Counted from the stretch's first letter, positions 7,173 to 16,703 are shown. The stretch: 64,000 nucleotides of DNA from Streptomyces eurocidicus (GCF_002891295.1 NZ_LGUI01000004.1:186001-250000); one strand, 5' to 3'. A program made the numbers and translations. The notes: generated by a model from the sequence alone, not told the origin.

Positions 7173-8557
7173 CGACCGCTACCGCCTTCCACGAGACCCT
7201 CGTCGGTCAGGCAGCCCGCCATCAGCTCGGTGGTGACGAGCAGGGCGCGCGAGCGGAGCGGATCGGCCTCGAAGCGGTCCGCGAAGACCGCGGCGGCGAG
7301 GTCGCGGCCGGTGATACCCGCGGGACCCGCGTCGGCCACCGCGCCGAGCAGGGCCGGCAGCCGCCGCTCGGGCGCCGCGACGTCCTCGGCCGTGCCCAGC
7401 TCCCAGAAGCCGTCGGGCAGGTCCAGGGCCCGCCCGCGGTACAGCCGCAGGGCCGCGGCCGTGGCACCGGCCGGCGCACCGCGGCCGGCGGTGAGGGTGT
7501 CGTCGAGCGTGAGCGGCCCGGAGAGGTCGGTGAAGGTGACCACGCCGGTGCCCCCGGAGCGGCTGACCATCCCGCAGGCGAAGTAATGCGGTTGCCCGAA
7601 GCGGCGCATATGGGCGTCGACGGTGGCCAGCACCTCGTCCGCCGACAGCTCCGGGTTGTGCCGCAGCGCGAGCAGCGCGGTCAGGGCGGCCCGTACCTCG
7701 GGGACCGTACGGCCGTCGGCGACGACCGTGACGTCGTGGCCGGCCTCCTTGGCGAACGCCTCGATGTCGGGCAGCAGCAGCGGCCCTGAGGCGTCGCCGA
7801 GGCTCTGGAACCGGGTGACGAGCAGCCCGTCCGCCGGGTCGAGGAGCCCGGCCGCGCGCCGCAGCAGCCGGCGGTTGAGGTCCAGGCCGTCGGGCCCGCC
7901 GTTGCCGGCGGGGGAGTAGCCCAGGCCGGGCGGCACGGGTACGTAGGGGAGGTTGGCGACCACGCAGTTGAGCGGGGCGTCCGGGGCGTAGTCCCGGAAG
8001 AAGTCGCCGTGCCAGGTGCGGACGCGGTCGCCGAGGCCGTTGAGCGCGGCCGAGAGCGCGGTGGCGTCCACGCACTCCCGCTGGAGGTCGGCCCCGGTCA
8101 CCTCGGCGCACCCCAGGGCGAGGGCGCAGGTGGTGATGCCGGAGCCGCAGCCCACGTCCAGGGCGCGGCCGGTGGGGCGGGCGCGCAGGATCGTGTCGAC
8201 GAACCGCAGCGAGTCCTCGCCGATGTAGACGTCGCCGGAGCCGCCCGGTGCCCGGTCGCGGACGGCGAGCAGACCGCGGAAGGCGGTGGCCTCCCAGCGG
8301 CCCGGCGCGCCGCTCGCGTCGCTCAGGCCGAGCGCCGCGAGCCGTGACACCAGGGCGGGGTCGGGGCGGTGGTCCGGTCGCCGGCCGCGGTGGAGCAGGT
8401 TCCACAGGGCGGCGCCGGTGTCGCCGGACGGCGCGGCGGCCGCGGGGGGCCAGGGCGCCCAGGGCAGTTCCGAGCGCCGCCGCGCGTGCTCCACCCGGTC
8501 GGCGAAGGCGGTGCGCCGCAGCAGCTCCGTGACGGGTCCGGGGTCGGGCGTGGTCAT
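7169..8557 (-). CDS. HemK/PrmC-like SAM methyltransferase
   Basis: 462 residues. The SAM motif ALDVGCGSGITTCAL lies at about 138-152, with IGEDSLRFVDT before it and VVANLPYVP after it, a variant of the (N/D)PPY motif used by N-methyltransferases of the HemK and small-domain group. An N-terminal extension of about 130 residues and a long C-terminal region (after 300, winged-helix-like near the end) flank the catalytic domain. Its ATG overlaps the amidotransferase stop (ATGA, 8554-8557). It probably methylates a nitrogen on a pathway intermediate; glutamine N5-methylation of a protein is less likely given the context. Confidence 0.8.
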   Translation of the reverse strand: MTTPDPGPVTELLRRTAFADRVEHARRRSELPWAPWPPAAAAPSGDTGAALWNLLHRGRRPDHRPDPALVSRLAALGLSDASGAPGRWEATAFRGLLAVRDRAPGGSGDVYIGEDSLRFVDTILRARPTGRALDVGCGSGITTCALALGCAEVTGADLQRECVDATALSAALNGLGDRVRTWHGDFFRDYAPDAPLNCVVANLPYVPVPPGLGYSPAGNGGPDGLDLNRRLLRRAAGLLDPADGLLVTRFQSLGDASGPLLLPDIEAFAKEAGHDVTVVADGRTVPEVRAALTALLALRHNPELSADEVLATVDAHMRRFGQPHYFACGMVSRSGGTGVVTFTDLSGPLTLDDTLTAGRGAPAGATAAALRLYRGRALDLPDGFWELGTAEDVAAPERRLPALLGAVADAGPAGITGRDLAAAVFADRFEADPLRSRALLVTTELMAGCLTDEGLVEGGSGR

Positions 8558-9309
8558 ACGGCGGTGACACCGCCCCGCTCGCGGGTGAACCGGTGGGCGG
8601 CGGCCGCCGCCACGAACGCCTCGAACACCGGTCGGCACGGGCCGACCTCGGGATGCCCTTGCATGCCGAGGGCGAAGCGCGGGCCCGACAGGGTGAGCGT
8701 CTCGACGACGCCGTCGGTGCTCCAGCCGGTGGCGACGACACCGGCGCCGAGGGTGTCCACGGCCTGGTGATGGAAGCAGGGAAGGTCGTACGCGGCGCCG
8801 AGGAGGGAGCCGGGCAGCGCGTCCGGGCGCAGGGTGACCCGGGTGGAGGCGAACGCCGCCTCCGAGGGCTGGTGGTCGTCGTTGCCGACGCGTTCGGGCA
8901 GGTGGGGGAGGAGGGTGCCGCCGTACAGCACGTTCATCAGCTGCATGCCGCGGCACACGCCGAGGACCGCCCGGTCGCCCGCCACGGCCAGCCGCAGCAG
9001 GGCGCTCTCCCAGACGTCGCGCTCGGGGGCCGGCACACCGGTCCACGGGCCGGGCTCGGCCCCGTAGAGGGCGGGGTCTATGTCGGCGCCGCCGACCAGC
9101 AGCAGCCCGTCGAGGCCGGCCATGACGGCCTCGGCCTCGGGTCCGGCACCGGAGGGCGGTAAGAGGACGGGGACCCCGCCGGCCGCGGTCACCGCGGCCA
9201 CGAAGTCGGTCGGGACGAGGGAGGCGTGCCGGCGCCACCCGCGCCAGGAGGCGTCCTCCTGGTAGGTGGTGATGCCCACCGTCGGCTTGTCGATGGTGCT
9301 CTCCTTCAC
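8554..9309 (-). CDS. Class I glutamine amidotransferase / gamma-glutamyl hydrolase (peptidase C26, PuuD-like)
   Basis: 251 residues. The nucleophile Cys119 sits in GVCRGMQLMN and the His of the dyad in MQGHPEVG near 222. LLVGGADIDPALYG near 70-83 is typical of PuuD-like gamma-glutamyl-GABA hydrolases. In the Puu and butirosin pathways such enzymes remove a gamma-glutamyl group that a ligase had placed on an amine (family knowledge). A glutamine-synthetase-like ligase is encoded in the other arm of this cluster. Codon 50 is TTA (9160-9162), so full translation may need the bldA tRNA. It overlaps both neighbours by four bases. Confidence 0.85.
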   Translation of the reverse strand: MKESTIDKPTVGITTYQEDASWRGWRRHASLVPTDFVAAVTAAGGVPVLLPPSGAGPEAEAVMAGLDGLLLVGGADIDPALYGAEPGPWTGVPAPERDVWESALLRLAVAGDRAVLGVCRGMQLMNVLYGGTLLPHLPERVGNDDHQPSEAAFASTRVTLRPDALPGSLLGAAYDLPCFHHQAVDTLGAGVVATGWSTDGVVETLTLSGPRFALGMQGHPEVGPCRPVFEAFVAAAAAHRFTRERGGVTAV

Positions 9310-9710
9310 TTCGCCGCGTCCATGACCCAGGCGGAGCCGTGCCGCGTGAACCCGATGTGGGGGTAGTACTCCGTCGCGGCCGGCGCCGACAGCAGGACGA
9401 TCTTCGCCTGGGGGGCCGCCTCCCGCACCCGCTTGATGAGGTCCACCCCGATGCCGCGCCGCTGGTGGGCGCGGTCGACGGCGATGTCGCTGAGGTAGGT
9501 GACGTACGAGCCGTCGGTCAGGCAGCGGGCGATGCCGACCATCCGGCCGTCGATACGGGCGACCACGACGAGGTTGGCGTTGGCCACCATCGCCGTGAAC
9601 CGGGCGGTGTCCTCCACCGGGCGGCGCTCGGCGAGGCCGGAGGCCCGGTAGAGCTCGGCGACCTCGGCCACGTCGAGGTCGGCCGCGTCGATCACTTCAC
9701 ATTTCCACAT
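9306..9710 (-). CDS. GNAT-family N-acetyltransferase, small
   Basis: 134 residues, a single GNAT domain: strand LVVVARIDGRMVGIARCL, then LSDIAVDRAHQRRGIGVDLI with the acetyl-CoA pyrophosphate loop, then the C-terminal YYPHIGFTRHG. It is close to the small acetyltransferases that protect amines. It lies inside the overlapping operon, with its start 14 bases inside the lyase gene and its stop overlapping the amidotransferase start. The acceptor is likely a pathway amine (inference); self-protection by acetylating the product is an alternative. Confidence 0.8.
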   Translation of the reverse strand: MWKCEVIDAADLDVAEVAELYRASGLAERRPVEDTARFTAMVANANLVVVARIDGRMVGIARCLTDGSYVTYLSDIAVDRAHQRRGIGVDLIKRVREAAPQAKIVLLSAPAATEYYPHIGFTRHGSAWVMDAAK

Positions 9711-10989
9711 GGAGCAGTTCCTCCAGTCGTCGCCGCATGGCGTCCCGCGAACGCAGGAAACGCGTGGGGTCGTAAACGTCTTCGCCGGTGACGATGCCCC
9801 GGTCGCGCAGGGTCTCGCGCAGGTGCCGGCCGGTCTCCCAGGTCTCGGTGGCCGCGTCCTGCACCGAACGGTACGCCTTCTCCCGCTCGGAGCCGTCGGC
9901 CATCAGGCGCAGCATCACGGTCGAGCTGTGGATCAGTCCGTCGGTCGCCTCCAGGTTGGCGCGCATCCGGTCGGGGAAGACGCGCAGGCCCTCCACGAGG
10001 TCGGCGGCGGCGGTCACCTGGTAGTGCGCGGCGATGAGGCTGTCGGGCAGCACCACGCGCTCGACCGAGGAGTGGGCGAGGTCCCGCTCGTGCCACAGCG
10101 CGACGTTCTCCAGCGCGGCGCCGAGGTTGGCGCGCAGCACCCGCGCCAGCCCGCACAGCCGTTCGCTGGAGGTGGGGTTGCGCTTGTGCGGCATGGCGCT
10201 GGAGCCCTGGTAGGCGCTGGAGCGCGGCTCCTCGACCTCGCGGACCTCCGTGCGCTGGAGCAGCCGCATCTCCAGGGCGATCTGTTCGACGACGGCGCCC
10301 AGGACGGCCACGGCGCTCAGCAGTTCGGCGTGCCGGTCACGGGCCACGACCTGGGTGGGCACCGGCTCGACGCCGAGCCCGAGGGCCTCGCACACATAGG
10401 TCTCGACGAACGGGTCCACGCTCGAGTACGTACCGACCGGGCCGGAGATGGTGCCGACGGCCACCGCGGCGCGGGCCGCGCGCAGCCGGACGACGGACCG
10501 GTGGACGCCGAAGGCGAATCCGGCCAGCTTCTGCCCGAAGGTCGTGGGCTCGGCGTGGATGCCGTGGGTGCGGGCCACGCAGACGGTGTCCCAGTGTTCG
10601 ACGGCCCGCGAGGCGAGGACGTCCCGCAGCCGCCCGGCGGCGGTCAGCAGCAGGTCGGCGGAGGCGGCGAGGGTGTGGCCGAGCGCGGTGTCGACCAGGT
10701 CGTAGCTGGTCATGCCGTAGTGCACCCAGCGGGCCGCGTCGTCGGGGATGGAGGCGGTGTACGCGGCGAGGAAGGCGAGGATCTCGTGGTCCCGGGTGCG
10801 TTCCTGCTCGCGCACCTCCTCCGGGGTGGGCGCGCGGCCGGACCGGACGGCCGCGAGATCGGCCTCGGACATCGTGCCCAGCCGTGCCTGCGCCTCGCAG
10901 GCGAGCACCTCGACCCGGACCCACGAGGCGTACTTCGCCTCGTCGGTCCACAGCCGGGCCATCTCCGGACGGGCGTACCGGGGGATCAC
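9697..10989 (-). CDS. Adenylosuccinate-lyase-type fumarase-superfamily lyase
   Basis: 430 residues. The superfamily signature [14 protein letters not shown] lies near 260, [14 protein letters not shown] near 145-158 carries the catalytic His region, and [14 protein letters not shown] lies near 88. The sequence is of PurB type. In a cluster it may act on a succinylated pathway intermediate, releasing fumarate to leave an amine, as in arginine and purine synthesis; related lyases serve hydrazine and nitrite pathways. A redundant PurB is the alternative. It starts with GTG in a GTGA overlap (10986-10989). Confidence 0.85.
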   Translation of the reverse strand: MIPRYARPEMARLWTDEAKYASWVRVEVLACEAQARLGTMSEADLAAVRSGRAPTPEEVREQERTRDHEILAFLAAYTASIPDDAARWVHYGMTSYDLVDTALGHTLAASADLLLTAAGRLRDVLASRAVEHWDTVCVARTHGIHAEPTTFGQKLAGFAFGVHRSVVRLRAARAAVAVGTISGPVGTYSSVDPFVETYVCEALGLGVEPVPTQVVARDRHAELLSAVAVLGAVVEQIALEMRLLQRTEVREVEEPRSSAYQGSSAMPHKRNPTSSERLCGLARVLRANLGAALENVALWHERDLAHSSVERVVLPDSLIAAHYQVTAAADLVEGLRVFPDRMRANLEATDGLIHSSTVMLRLMADGSEREKAYRSVQDAATETWETGRHLRETLRDRGIVTGEDVYDPTRFLRSRDAMRRRLEELLHVEM

Positions 10990-11726
10990 TCGGGCCTCCG
11001 TGCCAGGACGGCGCAGGTGCGGTTGTTGGCCAGGAGGGGACCCTCGGCGAGCCTGGCGGTGAGCGCGGCGACGCCCGACGTGAACTCCTCGTCCGGGATG
11101 AGGTGGAGGGAGGAGAACGCCTTCTCGCGGTACTTGGTGACGTCGGTGAGCTCGTAGGTGCTCTCGAAGACGCGCCGCTGCCCGTCGGTGAACCCGGCGG
11201 CCCGCAGCTCGCCGAGCAGGTCCTCGATGGCGTGGTGGCGGCCGAGTTCGACGTCGACGGTGGAGGGGAAGTACTCCGCCACCGGCACCCGGGTGCGGAT
11301 GATCTCCTCCGAGTCGGTGGCGGTGCACAGCACGCCGCCCGGCTTGAGCGCCCGCAGCGCGCCCTCGAAGTAGCGGTGGGGCTCCCGGACGTAGTGGATC
11401 ATGTCGACCGAGAAGATCAGGTCGAAGGACGCCTCGGGGAGGTCGAGCGCGTCGATGTCCTCGGCGCGCCCGGTGCGCAGTTCGAGCTCGGCCTCGTGGC
11501 CGGCGGCGGCCTTGAGCATCTCCGGGAAGGGGTCGACGCCCAGCGCGCGGGCGCCGGTGAGCCGCTGGAGGGCGGCCAGGTGGTTGGCGGTGCCGCAGCC
11601 CATCTCCAGAACCGCCGAGTCGCCGTCGACTCCGGCGAGTTCGGCCAGGAATTCCACCAGCCCGGGGTACGGGCGGCGGTGCCGGGCGTATTCGGCGGCG
11701 AGCTGGTTGTAGTCCAATGCGGTCAC
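10986..11726 (-). CDS. SAM-dependent methyltransferase (class I, methyltransferase_11 type)
   Basis: 246 residues. VLEMGCGTANHL (about 40-51) is SAM motif I. FDLIFSVDMIHYV and ALRALKPGGVLCTAT are the later class I motifs. The N-terminal DYNQLAAEYARHRRPYPG is characteristic of small-molecule methyltransferases. It starts at GTG 11726 in a GTGA overlap with the kinase-like gene and ends in another overlap with the lyase gene, so the three are translationally coupled. The methyl acceptor is unknown. Confidence 0.85.
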   Translation of the reverse strand: MTALDYNQLAAEYARHRRPYPGLVEFLAELAGVDGDSAVLEMGCGTANHLAALQRLTGARALGVDPFPEMLKAAAGHEAELELRTGRAEDIDALDLPEASFDLIFSVDMIHYVREPHRYFEGALRALKPGGVLCTATDSEEIIRTRVPVAEYFPSTVDVELGRHHAIEDLLGELRAAGFTDGQRRVFESTYELTDVTKYREKAFSSLHLIPDEEFTSGVAALTARLAEGPLLANNRTCAVLARRPE

Positions 11727-13213
11727 GTGAGCTCCTTGGCGGTGTGCTGCTCGTGAACGGCGCGGGCCTGCCATAGGTACCAGGCGGTATAGGCGTAGGT
11801 CGCCGTCCATGTGTGCGGGGTGCGCAGGGTGTTCTCGTACTTCAGCCAGCCGGCCAGCGAGCAGGCCGCGCCGATGTAGAGGCGGCAGCGCACGATGTGC
11901 GCCGGCTCGCTGCCGGGGGCGGTCCGGATCAGACGGTCCTCCATCGCCCGGAGGCGGTCGGAGAACCGCAGCGGCAGCCGCAGGGCGCTGACGTCGTGCG
12001 GCCGTGCGGGGTCGAAGGCGTCGCCGAAGAGGGCCTCCGCCTTGCCCTGGCGGGCGGCGTGCAGGATGGCCGGCATCGGCAACAGGCCGTGCAGCAGGGT
12101 GGCGAGGTCGAAGACCGGGTCGCCGTAACCGATGTCGGGGCGTTGGCGCTGTTCCCAGACCGTGCGCGGGTCGATGAAGACCGGGCCGCCGCCGGAGCGC
12201 CTGAGCATGTTGGTCGGGTAGATGTCGCCGTGCACCTGGCTGCCGCCTCGCGGCAGCAGGTCCGGGGCGTGCTCGTCGAGCCACGCGGTCGCCGCCGTGT
12301 AGCCGGGGATGCGGCTGCCGCCCGGCAGGGTGAGCTCGGCGGCGAGGTGTTCGTCGAGGTCGCGGTCGCCGAAGCAGAGCCGGAAGGTGGAGCGCAGGGC
12401 GGGCTGCTCCCGCAGGGCGTGGAAGCGCTCGCGGTAGAGGTAGTCGGCGCTGGTCGGCCGCTGGTCGCCGGCGGTCAGCCGGTACCAGCCGGCCAGCTGG
12501 TCGAGGTAGGGGGCGAGGACGTCGGCCGCGTCGGGGGCGAGCTCCGTCCTGGCCTCGTCCGCGAAGAGCCGCTGCTCCAGGTCGGCGGCCTCGGCGGCCT
12601 CCATGAGGCTGACGCCCTGGTGGCCTTCGATATGGACGCCGTGCAACCGGGGGAAGAGCGGGTCCCGGCCGATGCCGGTGAGGCTGTCGTTGGTGCGGGA
12701 GGTGAAGCCCGTCTCGGAGCGGATCATCCCCGCCTCGCCGATCTTGGCGACGAGTTCGGTCCCGGCGTCGGCGAACTGCACGACTCCGATGGAGTCGGAG
12801 CCGGGCCGGTGGAAGCGGGTGACGGTGGGGACCGGGCGGGTGGCCGCGGCCCAGGAGCGCAGCCGGGCGGCGATGACCGCGGAGGCGATCGGCTCGGCTT
12901 CATCGGTGCTGTCGGGGGCGTCGGGGGACTCCAGGCACCAGCCGTGCAGTTCCCCGCCCAGGAAGAAGGTGACGCGTGCCGCCCGGCTCGGGCCGGCCGT
13001 CGCGGCGGCCTCCAGGGCGACGACCCTGACCCCGAACGGCCCTAGCCGATCGGTCAGCCGCGGAACCAGGCTGTCGGAGCCGGGCGTTTCCACCACGACG
13101 ACGGAGGGGACGACGGTGTCGGGCACGAGACCCCGGCCGCCGAGGGCGGCGTAGAGGTCGGCCAGCTCGGCCGCGGTGGCGGGCCGCGCCGATTCGGTGA
13201 GTAATTCGCTCAC
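11723..13213 (-). CDS. Aminoglycoside-phosphotransferase-like kinase
   Basis: 496 residues. The C-terminal two thirds have the APH kinase core: the likely ATP Lys157 in ELVAKIGEAG, the catalytic loop HGDIYPTNML (HGD 328-330, Asn335), and the metal-binding Asp348 in VFIDPR. The N-terminal 130 residues are a separate alpha/beta segment I do not recognise. It would phosphorylate a hydroxyl group of a small substrate, either to activate an intermediate or to mask the product. It is the first gene of the left arm, facing the divergent promoter region. Confidence 0.8.
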   Translation of the reverse strand: MSELLTESARPATAAELADLYAALGGRGLVPDTVVPSVVVVETPGSDSLVPRLTDRLGPFGVRVVALEAAATAGPSRAARVTFFLGGELHGWCLESPDAPDSTDEAEPIASAVIAARLRSWAAATRPVPTVTRFHRPGSDSIGVVQFADAGTELVAKIGEAGMIRSETGFTSRTNDSLTGIGRDPLFPRLHGVHIEGHQGVSLMEAAEAADLEQRLFADEARTELAPDAADVLAPYLDQLAGWYRLTAGDQRPTSADYLYRERFHALREQPALRSTFRLCFGDRDLDEHLAAELTLPGGSRIPGYTAATAWLDEHAPDLLPRGGSQVHGDIYPTNMLRRSGGGPVFIDPRTVWEQRQRPDIGYGDPVFDLATLLHGLLPMPAILHAARQGKAEALFGDAFDPARPHDVSALRLPLRFSDRLRAMEDRLIRTAPGSEPAHIVRCRLYIGAACSLAGWLKYENTLRTPHTWTATYAYTAWYLWQARAVHEQHTAKELT

Positions 13214-13578
13214 GTCCAGATCCTCACCCGTGAGATTTCCCCGACCCGCGGGCCGGGATTGAAACAGTCGGAAGGCGGCGTTGCTTTCACCATTTACTTC
13301 ACGTTCTTTCGGGCGCCCCGCGAGGCGGGGCGGCCGATCGCATTCCTATCACAAGATTCCGGCCGGTGAAAAGTTCCGCAGCCGGGCCGTACGCGCTGCT
13401 CCGGGCTATTGATTGCACGGTCCGACAAGGCGGAGTTTCCCCCTTCTCGTAGATCGGTCAACCATCAGCGGATGTGACCTAGGCCACACTGTTAACCTCT
13501 AGTGCACCTGCTGTTCACGGTGCTAGCGTCTGGAATTATTGGAATTTGAATTTGTAACGACCTCGATATGCCCCGCAA
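13214..13578. promoter_or_regulatory. Divergent promoter region of the two-armed cluster
   Basis: 365 bases with no gene, and more AT-rich than the surroundings towards the right. It has a hairpin, GCCCCGC-GAG-GCGGGGC (13315-13331), in the leader of the left arm. On the right a dyad, GCACC-(10)-GGTGC, spans the TGCTGTTCAC segment just before GCTAGCGT and the AT-rich run leading to 13560. It must drive both arms; I cannot place the start sites with confidence. Confidence 0.5.
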
Positions 13579-15309
13579 ATGGAGCGGAGCCGAAATGAGG
13601 TGGGGAAAATCATTTCTATCCAGCCCGAGGGATTTCCTCATCTGCTCGAATCGACCGCCGGGCGCGCCCGGCGGCACGGTAACGCGAGCCAGGCGTTACG
13701 CACCGTCCTCACTCTCGACGGCCGCCTGCCCGAGGAAGTCGGCCGAGCGGCTCTCACCGGCGCCGACCGCCTTCTCATCCAGGAGGCGATCGCGCGGGCG
13801 CTGCGCCTGGGTCCGGCGGACCAGGGCTCCGACCTGCTGATCATCGAGCCGACGGGCCGCCTTCGCTTCCTATGGGACGCGCCCTCGGTCCCGGACGGTT
13901 CCCACGCCGTGGGGTCGCTCGTCACCGACGAGGCGACGCGCGCCGAGTTACGCCGGCGGTACCGGGCCCGCCGGGCCGCGGAGGAGTCGGACCGCGCCGA
14001 ACTCCATAAACACCTCATGAGTCGCACCCGTGACGAGGTCCAGGAGGACCTGGAACGTATCGGCCATGTCCTCATGCACATGGCGCCCGTCCAGGTCTAT
14101 GTAGGCGACCGGGTCTTCTCGAATCTAGGGAAAACCGCAAACCTCCCCGGGAAGTCTATGTCCCGCACCGCATCCGGCAATATCCTTGCCCGAATCGGTG
14201 CGATACCGGTCGGAGAATGGTCGGATGAAGAAGCCGCCTTCGTCGTCCTCTCCACGATCCTGCTGGACAGCGGGACCCAGGCCCGGCTCGAAGAGGTCAA
14301 CGGTAAACATCTCACCTCCACCGTCGTCGCGGAATTAATGACCGAGCGAATTCGTGGATACGGCGGCGAGCCCCCCGCGACCGCGGATATCCCCACGATC
14401 GCCCGGCTCACTTCTCTCGCCCGGTGCTGCGCTGCCCTGCGGAAGGATCATCTCGGGAACGGGACGGTCTTCTACCGGCTTATTCACGGGGCGAATCTCA
14501 ACAAGACCGAACACCTGCTGCGGGCGCCCGCCGGCTACGCCGACGTCCCGCTCCCGCTGCGCGTCCTCCTCGAACGGGAGGCGGGCGTCCCGGTGGACAC
14601 CGCGACCGTCGAGGAGACCGTGCCCGCCCTCGGGGAATTCGGCGACACGCTCCACGCCGCCCCCGCCCCCAGGGGCTTCAGCAGCGCCTACGAGGCACTG
14701 CTGACCCGCTTTATGACGACCCTCGCCGAGGCGACCGCCTCGGACGTCGCCATGGGCCGCGGGCCGCGCTCCTTCGCCCCCCTGGAGCCCGGCAGCAGCG
14801 GCGAGGACGACCCGTTCGCGCTGAGGACCAGCGACTTCTTCTGCTGCGTCGCCCCCAGCGCCGCCTTCGCCCGCTCCTTCGGCGAGGACCGCGCCAAACT
14901 GGTGAAGGCCCTGAGCGCCTTCAGCGCCCGGATGCGCTTCAACACCTGGCACTACCTGCCGCACACCCTCGGCATCACCGACCGCGTCCCCGGCCGCGAC
15001 GACTGGTTCTTCGCCCCGGCCATGCCCGACGTGACGCACCACTCCGACCAGCACCACACCGGACACGTCACCTTCAGCGTGCGCTTCGCCATCCGCGTCC
15101 CGCTCGGCATCGACTACGCCGGGCGCCGCCTGCCCGGCCTGTACGACCTGCGGCTGATGCGGGCCAGCGGCGAGCAGTACACGACGGACGACCTGCGGGC
15201 GGCCGTCGCCTCCGGCGGGGTGCTCGGCGCACTGCACCAGGCGATGAGCCGGCACCGCGCGCCCGTACGCGACTTCGGCAACGAATGGTTCCGCACCTTC
15301 TATGGATGA
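13579..15309 (+). CDS. Orphan 576-residue protein, first gene of the right arm, three TTA codons
   Basis: I do not recognise this family. The protein is soluble, with no signal peptide or membrane segment. A basic N-terminal third is followed by a central helical part containing NGTVFYRLIHGANLNKTEHLL, and a C-terminal part with RFNTWHYLPHTLGI, HHSDQHHTGHVTFSV and FGNEWFRTFYG. The His-rich HHSDQHH could bind metal, but this is a guess. TTA codons are at 13696, 13948 and 14335 (codons 40, 124, 253), pointing to bldA control. An alternative GTG start at 13600 has GGAG ten bases upstream. Base composition is lower in GC than its neighbours near the 5' end. The stop overlaps the amidase start by eight bases, so it belongs to the pathway operon. 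Confidence 0.75.
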   Translation: MERSRNEVGKIISIQPEGFPHLLESTAGRARRHGNASQALRTVLTLDGRLPEEVGRAALTGADRLLIQEAIARALRLGPADQGSDLLIIEPTGRLRFLWDAPSVPDGSHAVGSLVTDEATRAELRRRYRARRAAEESDRAELHKHLMSRTRDEVQEDLERIGHVLMHMAPVQVYVGDRVFSNLGKTANLPGKSMSRTASGNILARIGAIPVGEWSDEEAAFVVLSTILLDSGTQARLEEVNGKHLTSTVVAELMTERIRGYGGEPPATADIPTIARLTSLARCCAALRKDHLGNGTVFYRLIHGANLNKTEHLLRAPAGYADVPLPLRVLLEREAGVPVDTATVEETVPALGEFGDTLHAAPAPRGFSSAYEALLTRFMTTLAEATASDVAMGRGPRSFAPLEPGSSGEDDPFALRTSDFFCCVAPSAAFARSFGEDRAKLVKALSAFSARMRFNTWHYLPHTLGITDRVPGRDDWFFAPAMPDVTHHSDQHHTGHVTFSVRFAIRVPLGIDYAGRRLPGLYDLRLMRASGEQYTTDDLRAAVASGGVLGALHQAMSRHRAPVRDFGNEWFRTFYG

Positions 15310-16702
15310 CGCGCTCCGCTACCTCGACACCACCGGCCTGCGCCGCCTGTACGCCACCCGGCAACTCTCCCCGGTCGAGTTCACCCGGGCCACCCTGGAC
15401 CTGATCGCGGACCTCGACCCGGTCCTGGGCGCCTTCGTCACCGTGGCGGCCGACCGGGCCCTGGCCGACGCCGCGCGCGCGGAGAAACGCCTCCTCGCCC
15501 TCGGCGAGGCCGCCTGGGAGGACCACCCGCTCCTGGGCGTACCACTGAGCGTCAAGGACCTCACCGCGACCGAGGGCATCCGCACCACACGCGGTTCCCT
15601 GCCCCTGCGCGACGCGGTGCCCGACCGGGACGCGCCCGCCGTGGCCCGGCTGCGCCGCGCCGGAGCCCTCGTCCTGGGCAAGACCACCACCTCGGAAGGG
15701 GGCTGGAGCGCCGGCACCGTCAACCGCGTCGGCCCGCCCGCCGCCAACCCCTGGGACCCCTCGCTCAGCGCCGGCGGCTCCAGCGGGGGCGCGGCCGCCG
15801 CCGTGGCCGCCGGCCTCGGCATCGCCGCCACCGGCACCGACGGCGCCGGATCGATCCGCATCCCCGCCGCCTTCTGCGGCGTCGTCGGTCTCAAGCCCAC
15901 CCACGGCCGCGTCCCGTACGCGCCGTACTGCCCGGACCGGCTGGCGCACCTGGGCCCGCTGACCCGCACGGTCGCCGACGCCGAACTGCTCCTGCGCGTC
16001 ATGACCGGGCCGGACACGCGCGACCCGGACTCCCTCCTCCCGCCGCACGACGCGCCCCGCGCCCCGGACGGACCGCTGCGCATCGCCTGGATCGAAGGGC
16101 TGCGGGCCCCGTCCGCCGGCATCCCGGCGGACGCGCAGCGGGCGGCCGTCGAACGGCTCGCCGCCGCCGGGCACCAGGTGGAGGAGATACCGCCGCCCAT
16201 GGGCGACGCCTACCCGGCGCTGGTCACCCTGCTGGCCGCCGCCGAGGCGGCCGGCACCTCCGAGGCGGACGACGCGTGGGCCGACCCCGCCCGGCTGGCG
16301 GTGGTCCGGCACGGCAGGACGCTGACCGCGGTCCAGCTGGTACGGGCGGAGGCGGAACGCGCCGAGCTGACCCGCCGGCTGCTGGCCTGCCTGACCCGGT
16401 TCGACGTGCTGGCCATGCCCACCGTGCCCGTACAGCCGTTCGCCGTGGATGCCTGGCACCCCGACGCGCCCGCTTACGACGACCCCCTGGCGTGGCTGTC
16501 CTGGGCACCCGCCGCCTTCCCCTTCAACATGGCGGGCCTGCCGGCCGTCTCCGTACCGGCCGGCCCCGGCCCCGGCGGACTTCCCGTGGGCCTCCAGCTC
16601 GCCGCCGCCCGGCACCACGACGCGCTCGTCCTGCGCGTCGCACGGGAAGTCGAGGCCGCGAACCCCTGGCGCGACGCACACCCTGAAAGGACCGGGACCT
16701 GA
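15302..16702 (+). CDS. Amidase-signature family enzyme, cytoplasmic
   Basis: 466 residues without a signal peptide. The triad is Lys85 in PLSVKDLTAT, cis-Ser160/161 in AGGSSGGAAA and Ser184 in GTDGAGSIRIPAAF. It would hydrolyse, or by transfer form, an amide bond on a pathway intermediate. In clusters with a glutamine-synthetase-like ligase, such as the hydrazine-forming fosfazinomycin and kinamycin clusters, an amidase releases a glutamyl-linked intermediate (recalled from the literature). It overlaps the orphan gene by eight bases and is followed after one base by the ligase gene. Confidence 0.85.
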   Translation: MDDALRYLDTTGLRRLYATRQLSPVEFTRATLDLIADLDPVLGAFVTVAADRALADAARAEKRLLALGEAAWEDHPLLGVPLSVKDLTATEGIRTTRGSLPLRDAVPDRDAPAVARLRRAGALVLGKTTTSEGGWSAGTVNRVGPPAANPWDPSLSAGGSSGGAAAAVAAGLGIAATGTDGAGSIRIPAAFCGVVGLKPTHGRVPYAPYCPDRLAHLGPLTRTVADAELLLRVMTGPDTRDPDSLLPPHDAPRAPDGPLRIAWIEGLRAPSAGIPADAQRAAVERLAAAGHQVEEIPPPMGDAYPALVTLLAAAEAAGTSEADDAWADPARLAVVRHGRTLTAVQLVRAEAERAELTRRLLACLTRFDVLAMPTVPVQPFAVDAWHPDAPAYDDPLAWLSWAPAAFPFNMAGLPAVSVPAGPGPGGLPVGLQLAAARHHDALVLRVAREVEAANPWRDAHPERTGT

Positions 16703-16703
16703 C

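Noticed and set aside
9697..10989. Calling the lyase the housekeeping PurB
   Set aside because: The motifs allow it, but four-base overlaps with pathway genes on the upstream side, and a 14-base overlap on the other, argue for a cluster-specific enzyme. Kept as a lyase of PurB type without the gene symbol.
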